A program made the position numbers and the translations under genes. 64,000 bases of DNA from Enterococcus rotai (GTDB taxonomy: Bacteria > Bacillota > Bacilli > Lactobacillales > Enterococcaceae), in contig NZ_CP013655.1 of assembly GCF_001465345.1 (NCBI RefSeq), positions 2,218,102 to 2,282,101 on the forward strand, in the 5' to 3' direction. Position 1 is the stretch's first letter, and each line of letters begins with the position of its first letter. Below, one piece after another: positions 35,272 to 44,314 of this stretch. Under the pieces are notes generated by a model. That model did not search any database. It had not been told where the DNA came from and worked only from the letters and a program-made list of their open reading frames with translations.

Positions 35272-35832
35272 ATGATCCAAATTGGTTCGACAGGACGTAA
35301 TAGTGGCAAGACGACACTGGCTAAAAAAATCATTGCTGAAAATTATCAAAGGTTTACAATCTATGGTTTAAAAATCATAACCATTAGCGGTGCTCGTGGC
35401 AAATGTCAGCGTGGCGAAACAGGATGCGGGATTTGTACAAGTATTGATGAAGGATATGAGTTGATTGAAGAATCGAATAGTGTTGGTTCAAAGGACACGA
35501 TGCAATTGTTAAAAGCAGGCTGCAAAAAGGTTTACCTATTAAAAGTCTTTCATGATCATTTGCTAGAAGGCTTTTTAACTTTTCTACAGTATGTCCCAAG
35601 AGATACCTTAATCGTATGCGAGTCGAATTCCATTCGTGAAGTGGTTAAACCTGGTTTGTTTGTAATGATGAACAATCAAAAAAGCTTAAAAAAAACGGCA
35701 GCCAAGGTGATCGATGAAGCCGATATTGTTTTGGAAACGCCTAAGTTCGTTCGTTCATTTAATTTAATCAAAACAAAAAACGGTGTTCGCTTTTCAGAGA
35801 ATGACGTGGAAAATAGGAGAGAAAAAGTATGA
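35272..35832 (+). CDS. MobB-like P-loop NTPase
   Basis: 186 residues from ATG 35272 (a longer frame from 35230 would overlap focA and lacks a good site). The P-loop is IGSTGRNSGKTTLAKKI, followed by a region with Cys residues (GKCQRGETGCGICTSIDEG). Switch-like strands follow (VYLLKVFHDHLLEGF; DTLIVCESNSIREVVKPGLF). It is related to the MobB/ArgK-type GTPase fold and probably assists cofactor guanylation or insertion, but classic MobB motifs are not complete. It overlaps nuoE by four bases. Confidence 0.65.
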   Translation: MIQIGSTGRNSGKTTLAKKIIAENYQRFTIYGLKIITISGARGKCQRGETGCGICTSIDEGYELIEESNSVGSKDTMQLLKAGCKKVYLLKVFHDHLLEGFLTFLQYVPRDTLIVCESNSIREVVKPGLFVMMNNQKSLKKTAAKVIDEADIVLETPKFVRSFNLIKTKNGVRFSENDVENRREKV

Positions 35833-36317
35833 GTTCATTAAGTTTAGCAGAAAAGGAAGCGATTATTTTAGCAAATGATTCTGACCCACAGCGCATCCTA
35901 AATATGTTGATTGCCATTCAATATGGCTCTGAGGAAGGGTATATTGATGAAGAAACGGCACAGCTAGTTGGGGATCATTTGCATTTATCCCAAGCTCGAG
36001 TTTATGAGATTTTAAGTTTTTACGCTATTTTAAAAACAGAGCCGCAAGCAAGATATGTCCTAAAAATTTGTAATAGTACGCCCTGTCTTTTTACAGGCGG
36101 AGCGATGTTAGCAGAGGTTTTGGAGACGATTTTAGAAGTTCCAGCAGATGAGCCAACACCGGATGGACTGTTTATGTATCATAGTATTCCTTGTATTGGT
36201 GCCTGTGATCAAGGACCTGTAATCAAAATCAAGGATACCGTATTTGCTGATTTGACGGAAGCGAAGGTTTATCAATTGATCGATGACCTCCAGCGTGGAT
36301 GTTATCAAGAGCTATAG
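35829..36317 (+). CDS. NuoE-like [2Fe-2S] subunit of NAD-linked formate dehydrogenase
   Basis: 162 residues, a thioredoxin-like 24-kDa subunit. The four cluster ligands are visible: the Cys pair in ICNSTPCLF (C-x4-C) and the pair in PCIGACDQGP (C-x3-C). An N-terminal helical domain (AQLVGDHLHLSQARVYEILS) is typical. It should carry electrons between the NuoF-like flavin subunit and the iron-sulfur chain. It starts inside the mobB-like gene (ATGA overlap) and ends 11 bases before the NuoF start. Confidence 0.9.
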   Translation: MSSLSLAEKEAIILANDSDPQRILNMLIAIQYGSEEGYIDEETAQLVGDHLHLSQARVYEILSFYAILKTEPQARYVLKICNSTPCLFTGGAMLAEVLETILEVPADEPTPDGLFMYHSIPCIGACDQGPVIKIKDTVFADLTEAKVYQLIDDLQRGCYQEL

Positions 36318-36328
36318 GAGGAAGAAAA

Positions 36329-37627
36329 ATGATCAAACGAAATCAACCGGTATTATTAGAACGTGTTAATAAGATGAGGCAGGCGACAAATGTTGGTGAA
36401 TATCAAGAATACCAAGGATTTTCAGGGTTGTTAAAGGCAATTGAAATGGAGAAAGAGGCTATTTTGGATGAACTGGATTTAGCGCATTTACGCGGACGTG
36501 GTGGAGCGGCCTTTCCATTAGGAAAAAAATGGCGACATTTATATGGGGCCAAAGGCGATACAAAATACATTGTCTGTAATGCTGATGAAGGGGAACCTGG
36601 AACGTTTAAAGATAAAGCGTTATTAAAGCATGATCCTTTGAGTGTCATTGAGGGCATGGTGATCGCTGGCTATCTTTTTTCCGCTAAAGCAGGGTATATC
36701 TATATGCGGGGAGAATATTTAGGCATCCAGAAGATTTTTCAAGAAGCCTTGGATAATGCTGAAAAAGCTGGTTTTTTAGGAGAAAATATTTTAGGAATTC
36801 CAGGTTTTAACTATAATATCACGATTATTTCAGGTGCTGGAGCGTATGTTTGTGGAGAAAATTCAGCTCTTTTAAACTCGATTGAAGGCAAAACGGGTCG
36901 ACCAAGAGTTAAACCGCCTCATTTAGCAGATGTTGGTTTGTATCTGCAGCCAACGTTAGTGAACAATGTTGAATCATTTGCAGGGATTCCTGTGATTTTA
37001 CGTGAAGGAGGGCAAGCTTATCGTGAACTTGGAACCGAAGATGGTGGTGGCACTAAACTGATTTGTTTGTCTGGTCATATCAAAAATCGTGGCTTGTATG
37101 AAGTAAATCTTGGTACGTCGCTACAAGACATTCTTTATTCTGAAGAATACGGTGGCGGTTCTTCTACAGGTCGACCGTTAAAATTTATTCATTTTGGTGG
37201 CCAATCTGGACCGATTGGGGCGGTTCAACATCTTGAGGATTGTATCTATTCCTACGAAGGATTGTGGGATAAGAATCTATCGATTGGTTCTGGTGCGATC
37301 GTTGTGATGGATGATCAGGTGAGTATCGTTGATTATTTAGTGCAGGTCGCTGCCTTTTTTGCACATGAATCTTGTGGTAAATGTACACCTTGCCGCTTAG
37401 GTACAACACGAATTTTGGAGCTTCTGACAAAATTCAATAATCAAACGGCGGTTGTTGGTGATCTTGAGCGACTTGAAAAAATGTTGATGCATGTGACGAA
37501 CCTTTCCGCGTGTGGATTAGGCCAGTCTGTTGCCAATCCGATGAAAAGCGGTTTAGCTTATTTTCCGGAGGAATTTGAGGCTGGTATCCGTGAAGCAGTT
37601 GCACCAGTAAAAGGGGGGCTTTGGTAA
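36329..37627 (+). CDS. NuoF-like NADH/FMN subunit of formate dehydrogenase
   Basis: 432 residues from ATG 36329, with ATAGGAGG upstream. NADH and FMN motifs: LRGRGGAAFPLGKKW, NADEGEPGTFKDK and GAGAYVCGENSALLNSIEG. The [4Fe-4S] ligands CGKCTPCR and the later Cys in LSACGLGQS are present. It should accept electrons from formate oxidation and reduce NAD+. Its TAA is one base from the ATG of the catalytic subunit, so the subunits are made together. Confidence 0.92.
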   Translation: MIKRNQPVLLERVNKMRQATNVGEYQEYQGFSGLLKAIEMEKEAILDELDLAHLRGRGGAAFPLGKKWRHLYGAKGDTKYIVCNADEGEPGTFKDKALLKHDPLSVIEGMVIAGYLFSAKAGYIYMRGEYLGIQKIFQEALDNAEKAGFLGENILGIPGFNYNITIISGAGAYVCGENSALLNSIEGKTGRPRVKPPHLADVGLYLQPTLVNNVESFAGIPVILREGGQAYRELGTEDGGGTKLICLSGHIKNRGLYEVNLGTSLQDILYSEEYGGGSSTGRPLKFIHFGGQSGPIGAVQHLEDCIYSYEGLWDKNLSIGSGAIVVMDDQVSIVDYLVQVAAFFAHESCGKCTPCRLGTTRILELLTKFNNQTAVVGDLERLEKMLMHVTNLSACGLGQSVANPMKSGLAYFPEEFEAGIREAVAPVKGGLW

Positions 37628-37628
37628 G

Positions 37629-40349
37629 ATGGAAACAAAATTGAAAACAGCAACCATTACGATGTCGATCGATTCGCAGCAGATTACTGTACCAAAAGGA
37701 ACAACCGTATTAGAAGCGGCATCAATGTTGAATATAGAAATCCCAACACTTTGCTATTTGAAGGAATTAGCGCCAGATGGTTCATGTCGGATGTGTACAA
37801 TTGAAGTTGAGGGTGGCCGAAAAGGTGGATTGACCACTGCTTGTACAGCGCATTGCCAAGAAGGCATGGTGGTGTATACAGGATCACCCAGAGTCAACGA
37901 TTCTCGCCGCTTTGTCTTAGATTTACTATTAAGTAATCATAAATTAGACTGTTTTTCTTGTGGGAAAAATGGGGATTGCAAACTGCAAGACTATTGTTTG
38001 GATTATGGCATCGATGATACCAGCTTCACGGATGGTAAACGAATGCCTTGTCATCAAGAAGATACGAGTAATCCTTTTTTTGATTATGATCCAGAAAAGT
38101 GTATTATGTGCAGGCGTTGTTCTAAGGTCTGTCAGTTACGCCAAGGACGAGATGTTATTAGTATTGCTAAACGTGGTTTTGATACGAAAATGTCCCCTAG
38201 TTACGGAGCTGCTTTTGATCAGTCACTTTGTGAGTCTTGTGGAAATTGCGTTTCAGCTTGTCCAACAGGTGCCTTAGTGAGTAAAGATCATAAAACTTAT
38301 CGGGAGTGGGAGACAAAAAAAATTCCGACCACTTGTCCGCATTGTGGGACTGGTTGCCAAATGAATCTTGTGGTGAAAGGAAATAAATTAGTTGGTGTTG
38401 AACCAATCAATGGCGCTGCAAATAAAAATCTTTTATGTGTGAAAGGCAAGTTTGCTTCGTATAAATTTGTAGGTTCTGGTGATCGTTTAACGGAGCCGCT
38501 GATTAAACGTAATGGTGTTTTTGAACCAGCAACCTGGGATGAAGCATTGAGTTTAGTTGCGGACAAATTTAATCAATTGAAGGCCGATCATGGTCCAGAT
38601 TCTTTAGCTGGTTTTTCGTGTTCACGGTCGATCAACGAAGATAATTATGTTTTCCAAAAAATGATGCGGGCGGCAATTGGAACAAATAATGTGGATAATT
38701 GTGCCCGGGTTTGTCACTCTGCTTCTGTCCATGGTTTGGCCCACACATTAGGATCAGGTGCAATGACCAATCCAATTGCAGATATTACGACAGATGTTGA
38801 GGTGATTTTATTAGTTGGTTCAAATCCAGAAGAAGCTCATCCAGTGATTGGTTCACAAATTCGTCAAGCAATGCAGCGCGGAGCAAAAGTGATCGTGGTC
38901 GATCCTCGTAAAATCGATTTAGTCAAAAATTGTGAACTTCATTTACAAATCCAAGCTGGAACCAATGTAGCTTTCGCCAATGGCATGATGCATGTGATCT
39001 TAAAAGAAGGTCTGGCTGATCAGGCCTTTATCAAAGAAAAGACAGAAGGCTTTGAAGCGCTGGAACAACTTGTCGCCGAGTATACGCCTGAAAAAGTGGC
39101 AGAAATTTGCCATATCGAAGCAGATGACTTGATCAAAGCGGCTAGATTATATGCGAAAGCAGAAAAAGCGCCGATCATTTATTGTTTAGGTGTGACTGAA
39201 CACTCAACTGGAACAGAAGGCGTTATGAGCATGTCGAATATGGCAATGCTCGTTGGAAAAATTGGGAAACCAGGTTGTGGTGTTAATCCTTTGCGCGGGC
39301 AAAACAATGTTCAAGGAGCCTGTGACATGGGATGTATGCCGTATGATTTCCCAGGATATCAAAAAGTTGCCAATCCAGAAGTAATGGCGAAATTTGAAAA
39401 AGCATGGGGAGTAAACTTAAATAAAAATGTTGGGCTGACCTCGACCCAAGTCTTACCGGCTGCGACAGAAGGAAAGATCAAAGGCTTGTATATTTTTGGC
39501 GAAGATCCAATCGTAACCGATCCTGATACCACTCATGTACGGAAAGCACTAGAGAATTTAGAATTTTTTGTTGTCCAAGAATTATTTATGACGGAAACGG
39601 CGGCATACGCAGATGTAGTGCTTCCAGGAATTAGTTATGCTGAAAAAGATGGAACCTTCACGAATACTGAAAGACGTGTTCAACGAGTGCGTAAAGCAGT
39701 TGAACCGAAAGGTGAAGCGAGAGAAGATTATGCGATTTTCTGCGATGTGATGACCCGACTTGGCTACCCAAGCCATTATGACTCGGCTAAAGAAATCATG
39801 GATGAAATTGCCAGTCTTACACCAACTTTTGGCGGAATCAATTATGACCGATTAGAAGTAACCGGTGGTTTGCAGTGGCCTTGTCGTACACCAGAAGATC
39901 CAGGCACACCAATCATGCATGTTGGCGAGTTTACCCGAGGTAAGGGGTTATTTATGGCAATTCCCTATAAAAAATCTAGAGAACTGCCTGATGAACGTTA
40001 CCCTTATCTAATGTCAACAGGCCGAATGCTTTATCATTACAACACCCGGGCAATGACAGGTCGAACGGAAGGGATCAATCAGCTTGCGAATCGTTCCTAT
40101 ATTGAAATCAACACAGTGGATGCCAAGCGTTTGGGTATCAAAGAAGGCGATAAAGTCAACGTTAAATCCAGAAGGGGAACAATCGAAACCTATGCGGCTG
40201 TTGGAAACCGTGTTTTTCCACAAGAAGTCTTTATGACCTTCCATTTTCCAGATGGAAACGTCAATGAATTAACCAACGCTGAATTTGATGATATCGCAAT
40301 CATTCCTGAATATAAGGTCTGTGCTGTTGATATTACACCTGTCAGGTAA
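37629..40349 (+). CDS. Formate dehydrogenase catalytic subunit, Cys form
   Basis: 906 residues. From the N-terminus: a [2Fe-2S] ferredoxin domain (ELAPDGSCRMCTIEVEGG), a His/Cys [4Fe-4S] site (HKLDCFSCGKNGDC), two [4Fe-4S] clusters (CIMCRRCSKVC and CESCGNCVSACPTG), and the molybdopterin oxidoreductase part starting CPHCGTGC. Cys362 in ARVCHSASVHG is the molybdenum ligand, and the His after it is characteristic of formate dehydrogenases. The codon is TGT, so no selenocysteine is used. With NuoE and NuoF it forms an NAD-linked enzyme converting formate to CO2. Confidence 0.93.
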   Translation: METKLKTATITMSIDSQQITVPKGTTVLEAASMLNIEIPTLCYLKELAPDGSCRMCTIEVEGGRKGGLTTACTAHCQEGMVVYTGSPRVNDSRRFVLDLLLSNHKLDCFSCGKNGDCKLQDYCLDYGIDDTSFTDGKRMPCHQEDTSNPFFDYDPEKCIMCRRCSKVCQLRQGRDVISIAKRGFDTKMSPSYGAAFDQSLCESCGNCVSACPTGALVSKDHKTYREWETKKIPTTCPHCGTGCQMNLVVKGNKLVGVEPINGAANKNLLCVKGKFASYKFVGSGDRLTEPLIKRNGVFEPATWDEALSLVADKFNQLKADHGPDSLAGFSCSRSINEDNYVFQKMMRAAIGTNNVDNCARVCHSASVHGLAHTLGSGAMTNPIADITTDVEVILLVGSNPEEAHPVIGSQIRQAMQRGAKVIVVDPRKIDLVKNCELHLQIQAGTNVAFANGMMHVILKEGLADQAFIKEKTEGFEALEQLVAEYTPEKVAEICHIEADDLIKAARLYAKAEKAPIIYCLGVTEHSTGTEGVMSMSNMAMLVGKIGKPGCGVNPLRGQNNVQGACDMGCMPYDFPGYQKVANPEVMAKFEKAWGVNLNKNVGLTSTQVLPAATEGKIKGLYIFGEDPIVTDPDTTHVRKALENLEFFVVQELFMTETAAYADVVLPGISYAEKDGTFTNTERRVQRVRKAVEPKGEAREDYAIFCDVMTRLGYPSHYDSAKEIMDEIASLTPTFGGINYDRLEVTGGLQWPCRTPEDPGTPIMHVGEFTRGKGLFMAIPYKKSRELPDERYPYLMSTGRMLYHYNTRAMTGRTEGINQLANRSYIEINTVDAKRLGIKEGDKVNVKSRRGTIETYAAVGNRVFPQEVFMTFHFPDGNVNELTNAEFDDIAIIPEYKVCAVDITPVR

Positions 40350-40364
40350 AAGGGAGTTGTTTCA

Positions 40365-41567
40365 ATGATTGAAGTCGAAGCAGCAAGAATAAAAATCAAC
40401 CAATTTTTCGCTCAGCAAAAAGCAGTGGAGCATGTTTCTATTTTAGACGCTGTTGGACGAGTCTGCGCAGAAGATATCTTTGCTAAAATCGCTGTACCAC
40501 ATTTTCCTAGAGCTGGCATGGATGGTTATGCCGTTATTGCTGAAGAAACACAAGGTGCAAGTTTAGAAAAACCAATTTGTTTAAACGTCAGCAACTCGAT
40601 TTTTGCTGGAGATTCAGAACCAGATAGTGTAAATGAATCTGGTTCTGCTGTTAGAATCATGACAGGAGCACCGATTCCCGCCCCTTTTGATGCGGTGATC
40701 AAACAAGAATGGACCGATTATGGTCAAACAGAGGTCAAAATCTACCGAGAAATCAAAGCGGGGCGTAATTATGGTGTTGTGGGTGAAGATGTGAGGCTTG
40801 AACAAAAGATTTTTTCAAAATATCAATTGATCAATAGCCGTGTAGTTGGTATCTTAGCAGCCCAAGGAATTGAAATGATTCAAGTCTTAGCGCCAATGAA
40901 AGTCGGAATTTTAGCGACTGGTAGTGAGTTAGTTTCTTTAGGGGCAACGCTCACTTCAGGCAAAATCTATGACAGCAATCTATATACGCTAGCTTCGTTC
41001 ATTCAATCTAGTGGCAGTCAAATAATCTTCAAAGAGCATTGCTCCGATGATCCTAAAGAGATTGCTGAGCTCATTCGTGAAAGAGTGACAGATGTGGATT
41101 TATTGATCACAACGGGTGGTGTTTCAGTGGGGGAAAAAGATTTTGTTCCTCAAGTTATCGAAGCTTTAGGTGGAGAGACGCTCTTTCATTTTGTGAATAT
41201 GAAACCAGGAACACCAATGATGGCAAGTAGCTATCAAAATAAACTACTTTTAAACTTGTCTGGCAATCCTTTTGCGGCTGTGGTCAATTTGCATTTATTT
41301 TATTGGTCAGCGCTGGCTCATTTTCTAAACTGCTCTGAGTTAAAGCTAGAACAACGTCAAGTCCAATTACTAGAAGAGTTAACGCCTTCCAATATTCGCC
41401 GCTTTATTCGGGCGTATGAAGAAAATGGTATGGTGTCTTTAAATGCAAAATTACATTATTCTTCAGTATTTCATAATACTCTTGAAACCAATTGTATGAT
41501 CGATCAACCAGCTAAAAAGCTATTGAAAAAAGGAGACTATGTAACGGTTTATTATTGGAAATTTTAA
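40365..41567 (+). CDS. moeA: Molybdopterin molybdenumtransferase MoeA
   Basis: 400 residues with the full MoeA layout: LDAVGRVCAEDIFAKIAVPH, the PRAGMDGYAVI loop, SAVRIMTGAPIPAPFDAVIK, the GEDVR motif, and the MPT-binding core VGILATGSELVSLG, then LLITTGGVSVGEKDFV and LSGNPFAAVVNLHLF. It inserts molybdate into molybdopterin-AMP. AAAGGGAG precedes the ATG, 15 bases after the dehydrogenase gene. Confidence 0.93.
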   Translation: MIEVEAARIKINQFFAQQKAVEHVSILDAVGRVCAEDIFAKIAVPHFPRAGMDGYAVIAEETQGASLEKPICLNVSNSIFAGDSEPDSVNESGSAVRIMTGAPIPAPFDAVIKQEWTDYGQTEVKIYREIKAGRNYGVVGEDVRLEQKIFSKYQLINSRVVGILAAQGIEMIQVLAPMKVGILATGSELVSLGATLTSGKIYDSNLYTLASFIQSSGSQIIFKEHCSDDPKEIAELIRERVTDVDLLITTGGVSVGEKDFVPQVIEALGGETLFHFVNMKPGTPMMASSYQNKLLLNLSGNPFAAVVNLHLFYWSALAHFLNCSELKLEQRQVQLLEELTPSNIRRFIRAYEENGMVSLNAKLHYSSVFHNTLETNCMIDQPAKKLLKKGDYVTVYYWKF

Positions 41568-41630
41568 CAATTTAGTTATGACAAGGAGGTACTGTGTAAT
41601 ATCAGCTCGTACCTCGCTGTGTTTTACAGC

Positions 41631-41686
41631 AATAAGCCAGCATGCACGAAAATTGTTCTTCAAATTTTTGTGCATGCTGGCTTATT
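41631..41686. terminator. Long perfect-type hairpin after moeA
   Basis: AATAAGCCAGCATGCAC (41631-41647) pairs perfectly with GTGCATGCTGGCTTATT (41670-41686), and the stem extends inward with one mismatch. It is unusually long and may act as a transcription stop or RNA-stability element. Confidence 0.75.
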
Positions 41687-41745
41687 GTTGAAGATCCTGA
41701 TTTTTTTCATACCGTTTATTTGGACTTTGAGTGACTGGGACATGA

Positions 41746-41779
41746 AACAAAGAGTTTTGTTCCACACTCTTTGTTTTTT
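41746..41779 (+). terminator. Intrinsic terminator
   Basis: A perfect 10-bp stem, AACAAAGAGT with ACTCTTTGTT, followed by TTTT, 125 bases before moaC. Confidence 0.8.
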
Positions 41780-41903
41780 GCGGCTAAAAAAAATTATTTA
41801 TAACAGATTGTTTTTTTTTAGTCAGAGTGCTAAACTTAAGGAAAAGATGGTCAACTTTATCAATGGTTTAACCAATAATGAAAACGTTTTAAGAGGTGCT
41901 TAG

Positions 41904-42404
41904 ATGAAAGAATCTTTACAATTTACTCATATCAATGAACAAGGACAAGCTCGGATGGTTGATGTTTCAAAAAAAGCAGCAACAGAAAGAACGGCAGTCG
42001 CTTACGGAGAGATTCGTATGAATCAAGAGGTTGCATCAGGGATCAAAAATCAGACGATAAAAAAGGGCGAAGTGCTACAAGTGGCTAGAGTGGCAGGGAT
42101 TATGGCGGCAAAAAAAACAGTTGAATTAATTCCTCTCTGTCATGTCTTAGCCTTAACGAAATGTGAGGTCGATTTTAGCTGGAAGACAGCTCAAATTTTA
42201 TCCGTTCGTTGTTTAACAAAAACAGTGGGTGTTACGGGTGTTGAGATGGAAGCCTTGACTGGCGCTAATATTGCCTTGCTAACGATTTATGATATGTGCA
42301 AGGCAATGGATCGTGAGATGAACATCATGAATGTCTGTTTATTAGAAAAATCAGGTGGTAAAAGCGGCCATTTTATTTCAACAAATCAGGAGATCAACGA
42401 ATAA
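41904..42404 (+). CDS. moaC: Cyclic pyranopterin monophosphate synthase MoaC
   Basis: 166 residues. Conserved MoaC sequence is clear: RMVDVSKKAATERTAVAYGE, AGIMAAKKTVELIPLCHVLA, VGVTGVEMEALTGANIALLT and IYDMCKAMD, with the catalytic Lys/Asp in these motifs. It makes cyclic pyranopterin monophosphate together with MoaA. It lies 23 bases before moaA. Confidence 0.95.
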   Translation: MKESLQFTHINEQGQARMVDVSKKAATERTAVAYGEIRMNQEVASGIKNQTIKKGEVLQVARVAGIMAAKKTVELIPLCHVLALTKCEVDFSWKTAQILSVRCLTKTVGVTGVEMEALTGANIALLTIYDMCKAMDREMNIMNVCLLEKSGGKSGHFISTNQEINE

Positions 42405-42427
42405 GGTTGTAGGAAGGCGGACTTAAA

Positions 42428-43393
42428 ATGAAGGATTCTTTTAATCGTGAAATTGATTATGTGCGGCTATCTGTGACAGATCGTTGTGATCTTAGGTGTA
42501 CGTACTGTATGCCGGCAACAGGAATGTGTTTTCTAAAAAAAGATGAGGTTTTAAGTTTTGATAACCTAGTATTTTTGATCAAGAGTTTAGCTAAACAGGG
42601 AATTAAAAAAGTTAAAATCACAGGTGGTGAACCCTTGACTCGCAGGGATACTGTCGCGTTGATCAAGTCGATAAAAGCTATCAATGGCATTGAAAAAGTG
42701 ACCTTAACAACGAATGGTATTCAGTTGGCAAGATATGCTGAGGCTTTAAAAGAGGCGAATTTAGATGGACTCAATATTAGTATTGATACATTAGATCCAG
42801 ACGAATTTCGTGCAATTACCCGAGTAGGGGAGTTAAAACGAGTATTAACTGGTTTGGAAAAAGCCATCGAGGTAGGTTTACCGAATATTAAAGTGAATAC
42901 AGTTGCTAGAGGAGAGCTGACAGAAGCGGCTATTTGCGAAATTGCAGCACTTGCTAAAACGAACCCCATCCATGTACGTTTTATTGAGTTGATGCCGATC
43001 GGTTTAGGCAAAGGCTGTCCTGGAAAGACGCAAGAAGAGCTCTTTTCTATACTAGAATCAAACTATGGCAAGCTGAGACCCTTTGAACAGCGTTTAGGAA
43101 ATGGACCAGCTAGTTATTTTTCATTACCAGATTTTAAAGGGAAAATTGGCTTTATTAGTGCGTTAGGTCATTGTTTTTGTGCTGAGTGTGATCGGATCCG
43201 GATTACAGCAGATGGCTGTTTAAAAACCTGTTTGCATATGGATGATGGCTGTGATTTAAAAGGCGCTTTGCAGACAGAAGATGAAGAATTATTGTTAAAA
43301 CAGGTTTTTTCAGCAATTCGACGTAAACCCGAGAAACATCATTTTTTAGAGAGTCAGGGCGATTCTCGGTTAATGTCACAAATTGGAGGGTAA
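42428..43393 (+). CDS. moaA: GTP 3',8-cyclase MoaA (radical SAM)
   Basis: 321 residues. The radical-SAM cluster motif is RCDLRCTYCMP (C-x3-C-x2-C), followed by KITGGEPLTRRD and LDGLNISIDTLD. The second [4Fe-4S] site lies at the C-terminus (CFCAECDRIRIT and CLKTCLHMDDG). It begins molybdopterin synthesis from GTP. GTAGGAAGGCGG precedes the ATG. Confidence 0.95.
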   Translation: MKDSFNREIDYVRLSVTDRCDLRCTYCMPATGMCFLKKDEVLSFDNLVFLIKSLAKQGIKKVKITGGEPLTRRDTVALIKSIKAINGIEKVTLTTNGIQLARYAEALKEANLDGLNISIDTLDPDEFRAITRVGELKRVLTGLEKAIEVGLPNIKVNTVARGELTEAAICEIAALAKTNPIHVRFIELMPIGLGKGCPGKTQEELFSILESNYGKLRPFEQRLGNGPASYFSLPDFKGKIGFISALGHCFCAECDRIRITADGCLKTCLHMDDGCDLKGALQTEDEELLLKQVFSAIRRKPEKHHFLESQGDSRLMSQIGG

Positions 43394-43398
43394 AGAGT

Positions 43399-43833
43399 AT
43401 GGCAGTAGGAGAAATTATTGGGATCAATATTAGTGAACGACGGGGGACGCAGAAAAAAGAAATTCCAGAAGTCAATTTAATCAAAGGGTTTGGGTTAGAA
43501 AATGATGCGCATGGCGGAAATTGGCATCGCCAAGTCAGCTTGTTATCTTTTGAAAAAATCACCGAGTTTAACGAACGGGGGGCTCGTGTAGGCAATGGTG
43601 CTTTTGGCGAAAATATTATTGTATCAGGAATTGACTTGCGTGTATTACCTGTTGGCAGTCAAATTCGGATTGGTCAGGCGGAATTAGTCGTGACGCAAAT
43701 TGGTAAAGAATGCCATAAACATTGTCAAATCTATGCACGAGTGGGCGATTGTATTATGCCAAGAGAAGGGATTTTTGCTGTTGTTGTAGCAGAAGGTCAT
43801 ATTAAAAAAGGAGATCAACTAGAAGTTGTATAA
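43399..43833 (+). CDS. MOSC-domain protein
   Basis: 144 residues. MOSC core: LENDAHGGNWHRQVSLLSFE, GAFGENIIVSGIDLRVLPVG, and the conserved Cys in IGKECHKHCQIYARVG. MOSC domains bind molybdenum cofactor or carry sulfur to it. In this operon it could take part in sulfuration or storage, perhaps compensating for the absence of FdhD; that is inference. It overlaps mogA by eight bases. Confidence 0.88.
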   Translation: MAVGEIIGINISERRGTQKKEIPEVNLIKGFGLENDAHGGNWHRQVSLLSFEKITEFNERGARVGNGAFGENIIVSGIDLRVLPVGSQIRIGQAELVVTQIGKECHKHCQIYARVGDCIMPREGIFAVVVAEGHIKKGDQLEVV

Positions 43834-44299
43834 AGTAGGAATCATTACCTTAAGTGATAAAGGCTCTCAGGGATTACGCGAAGATGAGTCTGGTCGGATC
43901 GTCAAAGAGCTGATCAAAGATCAATTTGAACTGGTGAATCAAACTATATTACCTGATGAAGTGCGTGAGCTTAGCGCATTACTGATTGAATGGTGTGCAA
44001 CGTGTGACTTGATTTTAACGACTGGCGGTACAGGTCTAGGTGTCCGAGACATCACACCAGAAGCAACCTTAAGTATTGGCGAAAAAGAGATTCCAGGTAT
44101 TAGTGAAGGAATGCGCATGCAAAGTATTCAAAAAACGCCCTTTGCCATGTTGAGCCGAGGTGTTGCGGTACAGCGTGGGAAAACCTTGATCATCAATTTA
44201 CCAGGAAGTCCTAAAGGGGTGACAGAAAATTTAAGTTACTTACTACCGATTTTACCTCATGCCTTAGATATTTTAACCAATCGAAAAACAGAGCATTAA
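43826..44299 (+). CDS. mogA: Molybdopterin adenylyltransferase (MogA/MoaB family)
   Basis: 157 residues from TTG 43826, which overlaps the end of the MOSC gene. Family motifs: VGIITLSDKGSQGLREDESG, DLILTTGGTGLGVRDITPEA and NLPGSPKGVTENLSYLLPIL. It activates molybdopterin by adenylation before MoeA inserts molybdenum. The GGAGATCAA at about 43810 serves as a possible site; coupling to the MOSC gene is likely. Confidence 0.92.
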   Translation: MYKVGIITLSDKGSQGLREDESGRIVKELIKDQFELVNQTILPDEVRELSALLIEWCATCDLILTTGGTGLGVRDITPEATLSIGEKEIPGISEGMRMQSIQKTPFAMLSRGVAVQRGKTLIINLPGSPKGVTENLSYLLPILPHALDILTNRKTEH

Positions 44300-44314
44300 G
44301 CGGAGGAAACCAGG

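Larger units (their letters stand above)
41568..41903. other. 336-bp intergenic region with two hairpins and a dispersed repeat
   Basis: One dispersed-repeat member (GTACTGTGTAATATCAGCTC at 41589, TGTGTTTTACAGCAA ending 41632) is followed by two strong hairpins. The open frame 41619-41903 runs through the hairpins and has no coding signature. Transcription of moaC probably restarts here; no clear promoter was found. Confidence 0.6.

Noticed and set aside
37629-40349. Selenocysteine-containing formate dehydrogenase
   Set aside because: The active-site codon is TGT (Cys362), not TGA, and there is no in-frame TGA in the gene.
41619-41903. 94-residue open frame before moaC
   Set aside because: It runs through two hairpins and a dispersed repeat, lacks a ribosome site and has no domain-like sequence.
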